Assembly: GCF_014642275.1 (NCBI RefSeq)
Contig: NZ_BMIM01000004.1
Location: 62,001 to 126,000 of the forward strand
Reading direction: 5' to 3'
From: Flavobacterium lutivivi
GTDB lineage: Bacteria; Bacteroidota; Bacteroidia; Flavobacteriales; Flavobacteriaceae
Length of the DNA stretch: 64,000 bases
Shown: positions 44,522 to 53,815 of the stretch, piece by piece
Position numbering within the stretch: the stretch's first letter is position 1
How the letters are laid out: every line of letters begins with the position of its first letter
Notes under the pieces: generated by a model
Seen by the model: only the letters and a program-made list of their open reading frames with translations
Told to the model about the DNA's origin: nothing
The model's database searches: none
Position numbers and translations under genes: made by a program

Positions 44522-45585
44522 AATGAAAGTGTAATTGAAGTTGTAAAAAATGTGTTGTAGTTTACAGGTTTTTCATAGTGCTGAAATATTTTATCTCTAC
44601 TACTTAAACTTCGAGCTTCTATCCTAAACATTGCATTTTCAGAAATTAGATAATCAAAGTTTATTGAACCACCAAAGACATCAAAACCTTTATCAGTTCC
44701 TGTATTGACAATAACTTCGTTTTTATCCTGATAATATTCACCTCTAAATCCTAACTGTATTTTTGCTGTTGGTTTATATTGTGCAATAAGTATTGGTGAA
44801 AACCAACAATCAAAACTTTTGTCATCTAGTTCAGATTCCTGAAAACCTAAGTCAAATCCTGCTGTAAAACTCGTTTTATCGTTTAATTTATATTGTGCAT
44901 AAAGATTATTAAAATAACGAAACTTTCTGACTATATCTGGTTGTTCATTACCTATGTATGTACTAAAATTATAAGTCGTTTTGATATTTGGTTTATAGGT
45001 TATTTGAGTTCCAAATGCAGGCGTTTGATTACCATCAATTTTCTTTATACGCTGCCATCCATTAAGATACATTAGAGCCAAATACCATTTTTCTGAAGGT
45101 GATGTATAGCCAAGTTTTACGCCAGTTTCATAATATGGGGAATTATCAGCTAGCAAACTTCTTGTTAGATTAACACAATCTTTACCTATGGCACTTTCAA
45201 AACCAATATGCGATGGCATTATTCCTGCATCTATCCATAGGTTATGTTTTGAAGAAATTTTTACTCCAACATTTGCTTCAAAAATGTTTTTTAAGCCATC
45301 TTCTTCACTCGCCAAATTATATTCTGGATATGTTCCAGCCATTAAAGCAAGGTTTCCCCGAAGGTTGTCTTTTGTATAACTAACTTTTACAAAACCTAAA
45401 TTAAGATTCAATTCATTATGCTTATTGTGGCTGTAGGCATAACTTGGTCTAAGGTGATTATCTGGATTACCAATATCATAGCTATAATACGTTTCTATAT
45501 AACCAGAATAACTAAATGGATTTTTATTTTCTTGTGAATAGGTTACAAAATAAAATAGTGTTGCTAACAAATGTATTTTTTTCAT
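44518..45585 (-). CDS. porin-like outer-membrane beta-barrel protein
   Basis: A 355-aa exported protein: signal peptide ending VTYSQ, then alternating aromatic strands throughout (SGYIETYYSYDIG, YLALMYLNGWQRI, FTAGFDLGFQESEL, FRIEARSLSSRD) and the terminal strand TFFTTSITLSF. It resembles the putative porins that Bacteroidota carry next to kdp genes. It starts 1 bp from the kup stop, so it is in the same operon and may let potassium or small solutes pass the outer membrane. Overlaps the convergent CotH gene by 4 bp. Confidence 0.8.
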   Translation of the reverse strand: MKKIHLLATLFYFVTYSQENKNPFSYSGYIETYYSYDIGNPDNHLRPSYAYSHNKHNELNLNLGFVKVSYTKDNLRGNLALMAGTYPEYNLASEEDGLKNIFEANVGVKISSKHNLWIDAGIMPSHIGFESAIGKDCVNLTRSLLADNSPYYETGVKLGYTSPSEKWYLALMYLNGWQRIKKIDGNQTPAFGTQITYKPNIKTTYNFSTYIGNEQPDIVRKFRYFNNLYAQYKLNDKTSFTAGFDLGFQESELDDKSFDCWFSPILIAQYKPTAKIQLGFRGEYYQDKNEVIVNTGTDKGFDVFGGSINFDYLISENAMFRIEARSLSSRDKIFQHYEKPVNYNTFFTTSITLSF

Positions 45586-45586
45586 C

Positions 45587-47521
45587 TTACTTTCTTTTCA
45601 ATGATACATTTTGTGTTGGTACATATACCATTGGATATTCTTCAATTTCGACATCACTTTTGTCTAAACCAAAAGCTTTCTCATCAGACAAAGATAATTT
45701 TTTCAACCAAAAATAAGATGTCAATAACCAATCATCTTTTACTCCAAATTCATTTTCAACTGAAATAAATTTTTCAAGAATTACGAATTTAAAATCAGGC
45801 TCGTGATTGTATTTTGTAGAACCATCTGGACGGATGTGAAGATTTAATTCTTTTTTGCTTACTAAATCTTGAACTATTTTTTTGAAATATAATTCTACTT
45901 TTGGTTGCACTCTAAAACCTACATTCAGTACAACTTTTATTACCTTATCATCCAATAATTCCACTACATCATAATCCAAAGTAAAAGGCTCATTGGTTCT
46001 ATTGATATGCAAAAACCAATAAACATCTGCTCTTTTGGGCTTTTTAGCAAAAATAGATTTAATGATTTTTTCTTCTATTTCATATACTTTATCAGCTTTT
46101 GAAAGATAAATTAAGTGAGTGGCATATTTTGGAATAACATCATCAGAACTTAATTCGTTCAACAAAGTAGTTTGCTCTTTCAAATTCACAAATTTTAAAA
46201 ACTTATTATTAATCTTTCTCGAAAAATACCAAACATACATAACCATAAAAATGAATAATTCGAAGAACAAAAACATCCATCTTTCTTTGATTTTAACAAC
46301 ATTGGCTATAAAAAATGAAACCTCTATAACAGAAAAGATAAACAAGATAACAAACACCCATATTTTATTAACTTTCTTTATGAATACTAAATAATAAGTT
46401 AATAGTATAGATGTCATCAACATAGCTATTGTTATAGAAAAACCATAGGCTGCTTCCATATGAGCCGAATTTTTGAAATATAAAATCATCATAACACAAC
46501 CAATCCAAAGAATGGTATTAACCGATGGAATATAAATTTGTCCTTTTAGATTGGTAGGATTTTTCAAAGATACTCTTGGCCAAAAGTTTAATGAAATTGC
46601 TTCATTAATTAGTGTAAAAGAACCACTTATCAAAGCTTGAGAAGCAATAATAGCTGCTAATGTTGCAATTATAATTCCAATAATCAAAAACCATTCAGGC
46701 ATAATTGCGTAAAATGGATTTTGACCATTCAACAAATCATTTCCTTGATGCATTAACCAAGCACCTTGACCAAGGTAATTAGTCAACAAAGCAATTTTGA
46801 CAAAAATCCAAGTAATGCGGATATTTTCTTTTCCACAATGCCCTAAATCTGAATATAATGCTTCAGCACCAGTTGTACAAAGAAAGACTGCGCCCAAAAG
46901 CCAAAAACCATTTGGATATTCAACAAGCAGTCTGTAGGCATAGATTGGATTGAGTGCTTTCAAAATATCTGGATGATGAAAAATTTGTAAAAGTCCTAAA
47001 ATCAAAAGCATCGCAAACCAAACAACCATTGCTGGACCAAACATGATTCCAACTTTTTGGGTTCCAAAACGTTGAAATATAAACAAACCCGATAATATCG
47101 CTATGACTATTGGTATTGTAGGCAGATTGGGAACAATGGCTTCCAAACCTTCAACAGCAGATGCAACTGAAATTGGTGGAGTAATTATTCCGTCGGCTAA
47201 TAAACATGTTGCTCCAAGAATTGTAGGGATTACTAATTTTCCTTTCCCAAAACGTTTTACAAGAGCATATAATGAAAATACACCACCTTCGCCATGGTTA
47301 TCAGCAGAAAGTGTTAGAAAAACATATTTAAAAGTTGTCTGAAAAGTTAATGTCCAAAACACACACGATATACCACCGTAAACTAATGCTTCGGTAATCT
47401 GCTTGTCGCCAATAATAGATTTCATTACATATAGCGGACTTGTTCCTATATCTCCATAAATTATTCCTAGAGCAACAAGTAATGAGGCTGCAGTTATTTT
47501 TTGTTTTGTAGATGTGTTCAT
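45587..47521 (-). CDS. kup: KUP-family potassium uptake protein
   Basis: A 644-aa inner-membrane protein with 12 membrane segments in the first 430 residues and a cytoplasmic C-terminal domain. Signature: GIIYGDIGTSPLYVMKS near the N-terminus, NHGEGGVFSLYALVKR, CLLADGIITPPISVASAVEGL (read in parts) and LCTTGAEALYSDLGHCG. It imports K+ with protons at low affinity. Followed by the porin-like gene and preceded, 96 bp upstream, by a KdpE-like regulator, which suggests control by potassium or turgor. Confidence 0.95.
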   Translation of the reverse strand: MNTSTKQKITAASLLVALGIIYGDIGTSPLYVMKSIIGDKQITEALVYGGISCVFWTLTFQTTFKYVFLTLSADNHGEGGVFSLYALVKRFGKGKLVIPTILGATCLLADGIITPPISVASAVEGLEAIVPNLPTIPIVIAILSGLFIFQRFGTQKVGIMFGPAMVVWFAMLLILGLLQIFHHPDILKALNPIYAYRLLVEYPNGFWLLGAVFLCTTGAEALYSDLGHCGKENIRITWIFVKIALLTNYLGQGAWLMHQGNDLLNGQNPFYAIMPEWFLIIGIIIATLAAIIASQALISGSFTLINEAISLNFWPRVSLKNPTNLKGQIYIPSVNTILWIGCVMMILYFKNSAHMEAAYGFSITIAMLMTSILLTYYLVFIKKVNKIWVFVILFIFSVIEVSFFIANVVKIKERWMFLFFELFIFMVMYVWYFSRKINNKFLKFVNLKEQTTLLNELSSDDVIPKYATHLIYLSKADKVYEIEEKIIKSIFAKKPKRADVYWFLHINRTNEPFTLDYDVVELLDDKVIKVVLNVGFRVQPKVELYFKKIVQDLVSKKELNLHIRPDGSTKYNHEPDFKFVILEKFISVENEFGVKDDWLLTSYFWLKKLSLSDEKAFGLDKSDVEIEEYPMVYVPTQNVSLKRK

Positions 47522-47549
47522 TATATAATTTTTTTAGTGTTATTTTTAG

Positions 47550-47568
47550 GCAAAAGCATCCCTTTTGC
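47550..47568. repeat. short perfect hairpin between kdpE-like gene and kup
   Basis: GCAAAAG, loop CATCC, CTTTTGC. It lies in the 96-bp gap between two minus-strand genes. No T-tract follows on the minus strand, so it is a weak terminator at most; it may act on kup mRNA or mark a regulatory site. Confidence 0.4.
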
Positions 47569-47617
47569 ATTGTTTATACAAGCAATTCTTTAATAAAACG
47601 ATATTTTTTCTAGTGAA

Positions 47618-48304
47618 TTAAGAAGTATTAAAGCGGTAACCAACTCCCGATTCTGTTACGATATATCTAGGACGATTGGGGTCATCTTCTATTTTTTTTC
47701 GGAGTTGCGCAATGAATACTCTAAGATATTGTGTTTGTTCTGAATAACTTTGACCCCATATCTCTTTTAGAATGAGTTGATGTGTCAAAACCCTACCATC
47801 ATTTTTAATCAACAATGCTAATAAGTTGTATTCTGTAGCTGTTAGCTTCACAATTTCATCTTCTTTTTTTACAGTTCTAGAAATAAAATCTATACTATTG
47901 TTTCCGAAACTAATAGTACTTTCGTTGTTGCTAGTCATTTTACTTCTTAGAGCAGTTCTAATTCTTGCCAAAAGTTCTTGAGTTCTAAAAGGCTTTGTCA
48001 AATAATCATTGGCGCCATTGTCTAGAGCTTTTACAATTTCTTCTTCAGAGTTTTTGACAGAAAGAATAATAATTGGGTTACTAAACCATTCTCGAAGTTT
48101 TTTTAGAATTATTTGTCCATCTTCATCTGGTAATCCTAAGTCAAGTAAAATTAAATCTGGCTGATGGCTTGCAGCCAAAGAAATTCCATCTTTCCCGTTT
48201 ACAGCCAAACTAACTTTGTAATTGTTTGTCTCCAATGAAATTTCTAATAACTTTCTTATTTGGATTTCATCATCTATAATCAATATGGAAAAATTATTAC
48301 TCAT
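47618..48304 (-). CDS. KdpE-like response regulator (OmpR family)
   Basis: A 228-aa regulator. Receiver domain (about residues 1-120): ILIIDDEIQIRKLLEI with the acidic pair, phospho-acceptor Asp in LILLDLGLPDEDG, and ANDYLTKPF with the conserved Lys. The C-terminal winged helix (about 130-228) shows KLTATEYNLLALLIKNDGRVLTHQLILKEIWG (read in parts) and LRVFIAQLRKKIEDDPNRPRYI, closest to KdpE. Overlaps the sensor kinase by 8 bp. It probably controls kup and the porin gene downstream, since no kdpFABC genes are here. Confidence 0.9.
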   Translation of the reverse strand: MSNNFSILIIDDEIQIRKLLEISLETNNYKVSLAVNGKDGISLAASHQPDLILLDLGLPDEDGQIILKKLREWFSNPIIILSVKNSEEEIVKALDNGANDYLTKPFRTQELLARIRTALRSKMTSNNESTISFGNNSIDFISRTVKKEDEIVKLTATEYNLLALLIKNDGRVLTHQLILKEIWGQSYSEQTQYLRVFIAQLRKKIEDDPNRPRYIVTESGVGYRFNTS

Positions 48305-49406
48305 TTTTCAAAGAATTAATTGATAAACAATCTACATTAAACACGAGCTCAAAAGTTGCTCCACCTTCATCATTATTCTTCAAACTTATTGTTCCATTTT
48401 GTGCTTCAACGAATCCTTTCACAATCGATAGACCTAATCCTGTTCCACCAGTTTTTGAGCTTTTAAATCTATGAAATTTATCAAAAGCTTTGTCAATTTC
48501 ATCAGCAGGGAAACCATAACCATTGTCTGAGATTGTGATGACACATTTTTTTATTAAATCTATATGATAATCATAATCAACATCTACATCATGCTTCACC
48601 TTTATTTCAATTGTTGCTCCTTTTGGTGTATGCTGAGAACCATTATAAATCAAATTATAAATTATTTGTTCCATTAAACCATAATCAAGTTTAAAAAGTG
48701 GTAAGTTATCATTAATGTTTATAACGACATTATGGTGTTTTGTTTCTTCAGAAAGCCTATCGCAAACAGTATATACAATTTCTTTAATATCACACCAATC
48801 TAGTTTAGGTTGAATGTAGCCCGATTCTAATCGAGACATATTGAGCAAATTTTCAACTTGATAATTTAATTTAATTGACGCTTTTTCAATTTCTTTATGA
48901 AGCTTCTGCTTTGTTTCTTCTGTCAATTTTAAATCATCTTGTTGCAACGTATCAATGGAACCAATAATTGCCGATATAGGTGTTCGTAATTCATGTGATA
49001 ATGAATCGAGTAATGTGTTGTATAACTTTAATGTGTTTGCTCTAGTTTGTTTTACTTGAATTGCTCTCTGCATTCTTTTAAATTTGTTTGTCAAAACAGC
49101 ATTTATCAACACAATTATAAAGAACATAACCAGCAAAAAGGCATCATCGACACTATCAACATGTAAAGTATAATATGGTTTAATGAAGAAAAAATTAAAT
49201 GCTAAAGCACTTAAAATTGCCCCTAATAATACAGGTTTTAATTCAAGAAATATGGCTAATAGAGATACAATTACGAGTAATAAATAACCTATTATTCTGT
49301 AATCAATTAAGTTCCTTATCAATAATCCAAATATTGAAATCAGTAGTACTGAAATAAAACTTATAGCATACTGATTTTTATTTGTTTTATTAAATAGTTT
49401 CTCCAT
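48297..49406 (-). CDS. short KdpD-like sensor histidine kinase (DUF4118)
   Basis: A 369-aa kinase. Four membrane segments lie in the first 110 residues (FISVLLISIFGLLIRNLI; IIGYLLLVIVSLLAIFLEL; LLGAILSALAFNFFFI; LVMFFIIVLINAVL), matching the DUF4118 region of KdpD. Then HisKA with LLDSLSHELRTPISAIIGS (phospho-His) and HATPase with LIYNGSQHTPKGA, ISDNGYGFPADEI and GTGLGLSIVKGF. The N-terminal KdpD sensor and UspA domains of about 400 residues are absent, so it has only the membrane sensor. No separate N-terminal KdpD gene is seen in the window. Confidence 0.88.
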   Translation of the reverse strand: MEKLFNKTNKNQYAISFISVLLISIFGLLIRNLIDYRIIGYLLLVIVSLLAIFLELKPVLLGAILSALAFNFFFIKPYYTLHVDSVDDAFLLVMFFIIVLINAVLTNKFKRMQRAIQVKQTRANTLKLYNTLLDSLSHELRTPISAIIGSIDTLQQDDLKLTEETKQKLHKEIEKASIKLNYQVENLLNMSRLESGYIQPKLDWCDIKEIVYTVCDRLSEETKHHNVVININDNLPLFKLDYGLMEQIIYNLIYNGSQHTPKGATIEIKVKHDVDVDYDYHIDLIKKCVITISDNGYGFPADEIDKAFDKFHRFKSSKTGGTGLGLSIVKGFVEAQNGTISLKNNDEGGATFELVFNVDCLSINSLKNE

Positions 49407-49494
49407 TTCTATTTTTTTTACAAAGCTACGGTGATTGTAGTAAGTAAAAAATAAAGATATCTATAATAAGTATAAAGATTTTATAAAGTTCGTT

Positions 49495-50802
49495 TTAATA
49501 CTTCATCCATTTAATCATTTCTTTCCAAGTAGGTTTTTTACCATACATTAATATACCTACTCTGTATATTTTTGATGCAAACCAAACCACTAAAAAGAAA
49601 GTAGCAAAAAGCAAAATCATTGAAACAATAATTTGCCAAGCAGGAACACCAAAAGGAATTCGCATTAGCATAACTATTGGCGAAGTCAACGGTATCATTG
49701 AAAAAACTGTAGCGATAGTTCCATGCGGATTATTGATAACAGTAAAGAAACCTATATAAACGCCAAGAATTAAAGGCATAATTATTGGCAACAAAAACTG
49801 CTGAGAGTCTGTTTCGTTGTCAACAGCTGCTCCAATTGCCGCATAAAAAGAACTGTAAAGAAAATATCCACCAATAAAATAGATGATAAACGATATGATT
49901 ATTGTAGCAATAGGTAAATTCCAAAGTTCCTTAATATACATCTGCATATTACTATTCATGGTATCTTTTGCAACTTCAATAGCTTGTTGAGATTGAACTC
50001 CAGATGTTGAACCCATTTGAACACCAAAGACCGAAGAAAGTATAAACATGGCTGTAATTCCTAAAAAAGCCCAAATCAAAAACTGCAAAATTCCTGCTAG
50101 AGAAGTTCCAATTATTTTTCCCATCATCAATTGGAAAGGCTTTACTGATGATATAATCACTTCTATAATTCGGGAAACCTTTTCTTCAATAACGCTTCGC
50201 ATGACCATATTTCCATAGATAACGATAAACATCATTATCAAATATCCGAATGCTCCACCAATAGCAATTTTTATTTCATTCAATCCTTTTAGCGCTTCTT
50301 CACCAGTTGCTTTTTGCAAATGAATTGACACATCCGATTTTGATTTTGTTATTGCCAAAGTATCCAAGTGGTTTTGAATATAGTTTTGAGCTGTGAGTTT
50401 TTGGTTTATAATATCCTCTATATCTTCTATAAAAGTAACGCTTGGACTATCATTTGAAATATATTCGATTTTGCTTTGCCACTTTTCTGAGCCATCATTT
50501 TTTGGGATTGCTAAAAGGCCTTCATAACTTTCCTTGATAATACTATCTTTTAGAACTGATAAATCAATTTTTGAAGCATCGAGATAATGGTATTCGTCAG
50601 TATTTTTAAATTCATTAAAAAAAAAGCCTGATTCATCATGAACAGCAATTGTTTTTTTCTCAGCTTTCATAGTGCTGAGATAACCCACAAAAACGGCTAT
50701 ACCCACAAACAATAACGGACTTAAAAAAGTCATCACTATAAAAGATTTATTGCGCACTTTGGCAAAAAACTCTCTTTTTATAATTAATGTAGTTTTACTC
50801 AT
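49495..50802 (-). CDS. ABC exporter permease (NatB/ABC-2 type)
   Basis: A 435-aa protein with one N-terminal membrane segment (FIVMTFLSPLLFVGIAVFVGYL), a soluble extracytoplasmic part (about residues 50-180), and about five more segments in the C-terminal half, including FGYLIMMFIVIYGNMVMRSVIEEK, FLLPIIMPLILGVYIGFF and IVMLMRIPFG. This layout and IEEKVSRIIEVIISSVKP match NatB-type sodium/drug exporters. It follows the ATPase gene by a one-base overlap. Substrate unknown. Confidence 0.88.
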   Translation of the reverse strand: MSKTTLIIKREFFAKVRNKSFIVMTFLSPLLFVGIAVFVGYLSTMKAEKKTIAVHDESGFFFNEFKNTDEYHYLDASKIDLSVLKDSIIKESYEGLLAIPKNDGSEKWQSKIEYISNDSPSVTFIEDIEDIINQKLTAQNYIQNHLDTLAITKSKSDVSIHLQKATGEEALKGLNEIKIAIGGAFGYLIMMFIVIYGNMVMRSVIEEKVSRIIEVIISSVKPFQLMMGKIIGTSLAGILQFLIWAFLGITAMFILSSVFGVQMGSTSGVQSQQAIEVAKDTMNSNMQMYIKELWNLPIATIIISFIIYFIGGYFLYSSFYAAIGAAVDNETDSQQFLLPIIMPLILGVYIGFFTVINNPHGTIATVFSMIPLTSPIVMLMRIPFGVPAWQIIVSMILLFATFFLVVWFASKIYRVGILMYGKKPTWKEMIKWMKY

Positions 50803-51725
50803 TATTTCTCGCTTACTGTTTTTATAAAAATATCGTTAACACTAGGAATTTTTTCAACAAAATGAGTTACTTGTCCTCGTTGAGTTAGCACATTCAGCAA
50901 TTCATTTGGCGTAGCATCTCCAAGATTTATATCCAATTTTAATTCATCATTAAGGGATTTAAAATCGGTTTGAGAAAGTGTAAATTTTTGTGTCAAATCA
51001 TACATTAAACCTTCAACATTACTAGAAAGAACTCCAACCTCATAAGTATTTGTTCTATATTGTTTCTTTACATCTGTAAGTTTGCCTTCGATGAGTTTAT
51101 TCGATTTGTGTATTAGAGCAATATAATCACACATTTCTTCAACACTTTCCATTCTGTGAGTTGAAAAAATTATAGATGTACCTTGCTTGTTGAGTTCCAT
51201 AATTTCATCTTTGATAAGATTAGCATTTACAGGATCAAAACCAGAAAAAGGTTCATCTAGTATCAATAATTTTGGTTTATGAAGCACCGTAACAATAAAC
51301 TGTACTTTTTGTGCCATTCCTTTTGAAAGTTCTTGAATTTTCTTGTTCCACCAACCTTCAATCTCTAGTTTTTCAAACCAATATTTCAATTGATTTTTTG
51401 CCTCTTGCTTAGATAATCCTTTCAGTTGTGCTAGATATAAACATTGTTCACCTACTTTCATGGTTTTATACAAACCTCTTTCTTCGGGCATGTAACCAAT
51501 CATTTGAATATGAGTTGGATTTAGCTTTTCACCATCGAGAATCACTTCACCACTATCGGGCATTGTAATTTGATTTATAATTCTAATTAGAGAAGTTTTT
51601 CCAGCTCCATTTGGACCAAGTAATCCATAAATACTGCCTTTAGGAACAGAAAGTGAAACATGATTTAGAGCTGTGTAATCGCCATATTGCTTTACAACCT
51701 GATTTACCTCAAGTATATTGTTCAT
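50802..51725 (-). CDS. ABC transporter ATP-binding protein (NatA-like)
   Basis: A 307-aa ATPase. Walker A GLLGPNGAGKTSLIR (about residues 35-49), Q-loop MIGYMPEERGLY, signature ELSKGMAQKVQ, Walker B LLILDEPFSGFDP, and switch His in IIFSTHRME. A C-terminal extension of about 90 residues follows, as in NatA-type exporters. Pairs with the permease gene. Confidence 0.94.
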   Translation of the reverse strand: MNNILEVNQVVKQYGDYTALNHVSLSVPKGSIYGLLGPNGAGKTSLIRIINQITMPDSGEVILDGEKLNPTHIQMIGYMPEERGLYKTMKVGEQCLYLAQLKGLSKQEAKNQLKYWFEKLEIEGWWNKKIQELSKGMAQKVQFIVTVLHKPKLLILDEPFSGFDPVNANLIKDEIMELNKQGTSIIFSTHRMESVEEMCDYIALIHKSNKLIEGKLTDVKKQYRTNTYEVGVLSSNVEGLMYDLTQKFTLSQTDFKSLNDELKLDINLGDATPNELLNVLTQRGQVTHFVEKIPSVNDIFIKTVSEK

Positions 51726-51782
51726 ACCAGAAAAGTTTTTTCAAAGATAGCTATTAGTAACTCTTCTTTACTATTTGTTACA

Positions 51783-51817
51783 AAAAAAACCCACCCTGAT
51801 TTTGCAAAAAGGATGGG
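51783..51817 (-). terminator. intrinsic terminator after dnaJ
   Basis: On the minus strand CCCATCC ... GGGTGGG (one G-T pair) with a 14-base loop is followed by eight T. It lies about 70 bp past the dnaJ stop codon and upstream of the ABC exporter genes. Confidence 0.72.
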
Positions 51818-51884
51818 AAAAATTGCTATGAAAAAGAAATTACTAGTTTCCTAGTAATATTCAAATGTAAAACTATTTTTTAAA

Positions 51885-53006
51885 TTATGAAAACATATCT
51901 TTTACTTTTTCAAAAAAAGATTTATCTGTTTTTTCTGGATGTGGAATGAAGTTTTCGTCGTTCAGATTGTTTTCAAAAAACTGACGTTGCTCTTTTGAAA
52001 GTTTTTTAGGTGTCCACACATTAATATGAACCAATAAATCCCCATTGCCATAACTATTCAAACTTGGAATTCCTTTTCCTTTCAGCCTCAAAATTTTTCC
52101 TGATTGAATTCCTTCGTCCAATTTTATTCTTACTTTTCCGTTAACTGTTTCAATTTCTTTGGAAACACCCAATGCTGCTTCTGCTACACTGATGTATAAA
52201 TCATAATGCAGATTTTCGCCTTCGCGTTTTAAAAACTCATGTTCTTGCTCTTCAATAGCAACTATTAAATCTCCTGGAATGCTATTTCCTGGCGCATCAT
52301 TTCCTTTTCCTGAAACTTTTAGTTGCATTCCATCTACAACACCAGCAGGTATTTTTATTGAAACTGTCTCATCTTCAAGCACCATTCCATAAGCGTCAGC
52401 ATTGTTTGGTTTGCTTTCTATTATTTGTCCTGAACCTCCACAAACATGACAAGTAGTAGCTGTTTGCATTCTTCCAAGAATAGTATTGGTCACTTTTAGT
52501 ACTTGTCCTTGTCCATTACATGTTGGGCAAGTTCTATACTTTACACCAGCTGCTTGAACTTTTCTCTTAACTTTTACTTTCTTTTCAACCCCATTAGCAA
52601 TTTCATCTAAAGTAAGTTTTACTTTAATTCTCAAATTGCTTCCTTTTGCTCTTCTTGGACCACCAGAATTTCCACCAAAACCGCCAAAACTACCGCCAAA
52701 AGCACTACCAAAAATATCTCCAAATTGACTGAAGATATCATCCATGTTCATGTGACCATGTCCACCAAAACCTCCAGCTCCATCAAATGCCGCATGACCA
52801 TATTGATCATATCGTGCTTTTTTATCAGCATCACTGAGGATTTCATATGCTTCAGCTGCTTCTTTAAATTTCTCTTCAGCTGACTTATCTCCAGGATTTT
52901 TATCAGGATGAAATTCTATAGCTTTTTTTCGATAAGCTTTTTTTATTTCATCTGCGCTGGCTGATTTACTAACTCCTAATATTTCGTAATAGTCTTTTTT
53001 GCTCAT
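51885..53006 (-). CDS. dnaJ: molecular chaperone DnaJ with reduced zinc region
   Basis: A 373-aa type I J-protein. J domain (residues 1-70): [21 protein letters not shown] and the HPD in [12 protein letters not shown] Gly/Phe-rich region (about 75-120) follows. The zinc region has only two of the usual four CxxCxGxG motifs: CPTCNGQG and CHVCGGSG, so it can bind one zinc instead of two. The peptide-binding domain ([18 protein letters not shown] and [11 protein letters not shown]-like end) is complete. It stimulates the ATPase of DnaK and brings it substrate; DnaK itself is not in the window. Operon with grpE (8-bp gap). Confidence 0.95.
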   Translation of the reverse strand: MSKKDYYEILGVSKSASADEIKKAYRKKAIEFHPDKNPGDKSAEEKFKEAAEAYEILSDADKKARYDQYGHAAFDGAGGFGGHGHMNMDDIFSQFGDIFGSAFGGSFGGFGGNSGGPRRAKGSNLRIKVKLTLDEIANGVEKKVKVKRKVQAAGVKYRTCPTCNGQGQVLKVTNTILGRMQTATTCHVCGGSGQIIESKPNNADAYGMVLEDETVSIKIPAGVVDGMQLKVSGKGNDAPGNSIPGDLIVAIEEQEHEFLKREGENLHYDLYISVAEAALGVSKEIETVNGKVRIKLDEGIQSGKILRLKGKGIPSLNSYGNGDLLVHINVWTPKKLSKEQRQFFENNLNDENFIPHPEKTDKSFFEKVKDMFS

Positions 53007-53014
53007 AGTCTTTC

Positions 53015-53560
53015 TTAATTTCCGATGACAACTTTTGGAAACCTAATTATTTTATCTCCTAGTTTATATCCTTTTTCAATTACATCAACAATTTTTCCTT
53101 TTAAATCTTCTGTTGGAGAAGGAATTTGAGTAATTGCTTCTGCAAAATCAGCGTTAAAATCATCGCCTACTTTTAAATCTACCAATTCTAAACCTTTTGA
53201 AACCAATGTTGATTTTAGTTTTTCATGGATTAGTTCAACACCTTTTTTCAAACCTTCGTCTTCACTTTTCGAAATTTGTGTCCAAGCTCTATCAAAATCA
53301 TCCAAAACTGGCAACATTGCCTGTAAAACTTCCTGATTGGCAGTTTTATACAAATCTATTCTTTCTTTGGTTGTTCTTTTTTTATAGTTTTCGAATTCGG
53401 CAAAAAGACGTAAAAACTTGTCTTTTTCTTTTGCTAAATCTTCTTGCAACTGTTCTTCTACGGTTAATTCAGCAGCCGATTCTACTTCATTAATATTGTT
53501 TTCAGTTGTATTTTCAACTGTGTTTTCTTCTTTTGTTTCAAATTCTTTTTCAGTACTCAT
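53015..53560 (-). CDS. grpE: nucleotide exchange factor GrpE
   Basis: A 181-aa protein with an acidic N-terminal helix ([20 protein letters not shown] read in part), a long coiled coil around [22 protein letters not shown], and the C-terminal beta part with [32 protein letters not shown] (in parts). It exchanges ADP for ATP on DnaK. Transcribed from the promoter at 53604-53635. Confidence 0.96.
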   Translation of the reverse strand: MSTEKEFETKEENTVENTTENNINEVESAAELTVEEQLQEDLAKEKDKFLRLFAEFENYKKRTTKERIDLYKTANQEVLQAMLPVLDDFDRAWTQISKSEDEGLKKGVELIHEKLKSTLVSKGLELVDLKVGDDFNADFAEAITQIPSPTEDLKGKIVDVIEKGYKLGDKIIRFPKVVIGN

Positions 53561-53603
53561 TTCTATGAAAAGTTTATTTTCTGATATTTTAAAAAATTGA
53601 ATG

Positions 53604-53643
53604 CAAAAGTACTGCCATTTCTTTTAAAATGTCAAATTGTCAG
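53604..53643 (-). promoter_or_regulatory. grpE-dnaJ promoter with TGACA direct repeat
   Basis: On the minus strand, TTG (53633-53635), a 21-bp spacer and TACTTTTG (53604-53611) form a promoter. The sequence CTGACA-ATT-TGACA (53630-53643) covers the -33 region: two TGACA units 8 bp apart. This looks like a binding site for a heat-shock regulator; the identity of the regulator is unknown. Confidence 0.6.
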
Positions 53644-53740
53644 CAGAAAAAAGTTCTTAATTGATGCCTTTTTGAAGAAAGATTAGAATTTAATAATTAA
53701 AATTTAATATAATTTTAAGACTAAATCGCTTTCGGTAAGT

Positions 53741-53815
53741 TATTTTTGTTGATGTTAAAAGGTCAGAATTATTTAATTCATCAATATTTAAGCACCAAAT
53801 TTTGGTGCTTTTTTT
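53741..53815 (+). ncRNA. possible small plus-strand transcript (promoter box to terminator)
   Basis: TATTTTTG at 53741-53748 fits TAnnTTTG, and AGCACCAAA-T-TTTGGTGCT (53791-53809) with a following T-tract is a plus-strand terminator. No plus-strand gene lies between grpE and here, so the terminator has no coding client. A transcript of about 60 nt would end at the 3' end of the TIGR01777 gene. No -33 box is seen, so this is tentative. Confidence 0.3.

Noticed and set aside
47550-47568. Riboswitch (for example c-di-AMP type) before kup
   Set aside because: The gap is only 96 bp with one short hairpin; there is no room or motif for a known riboswitch.
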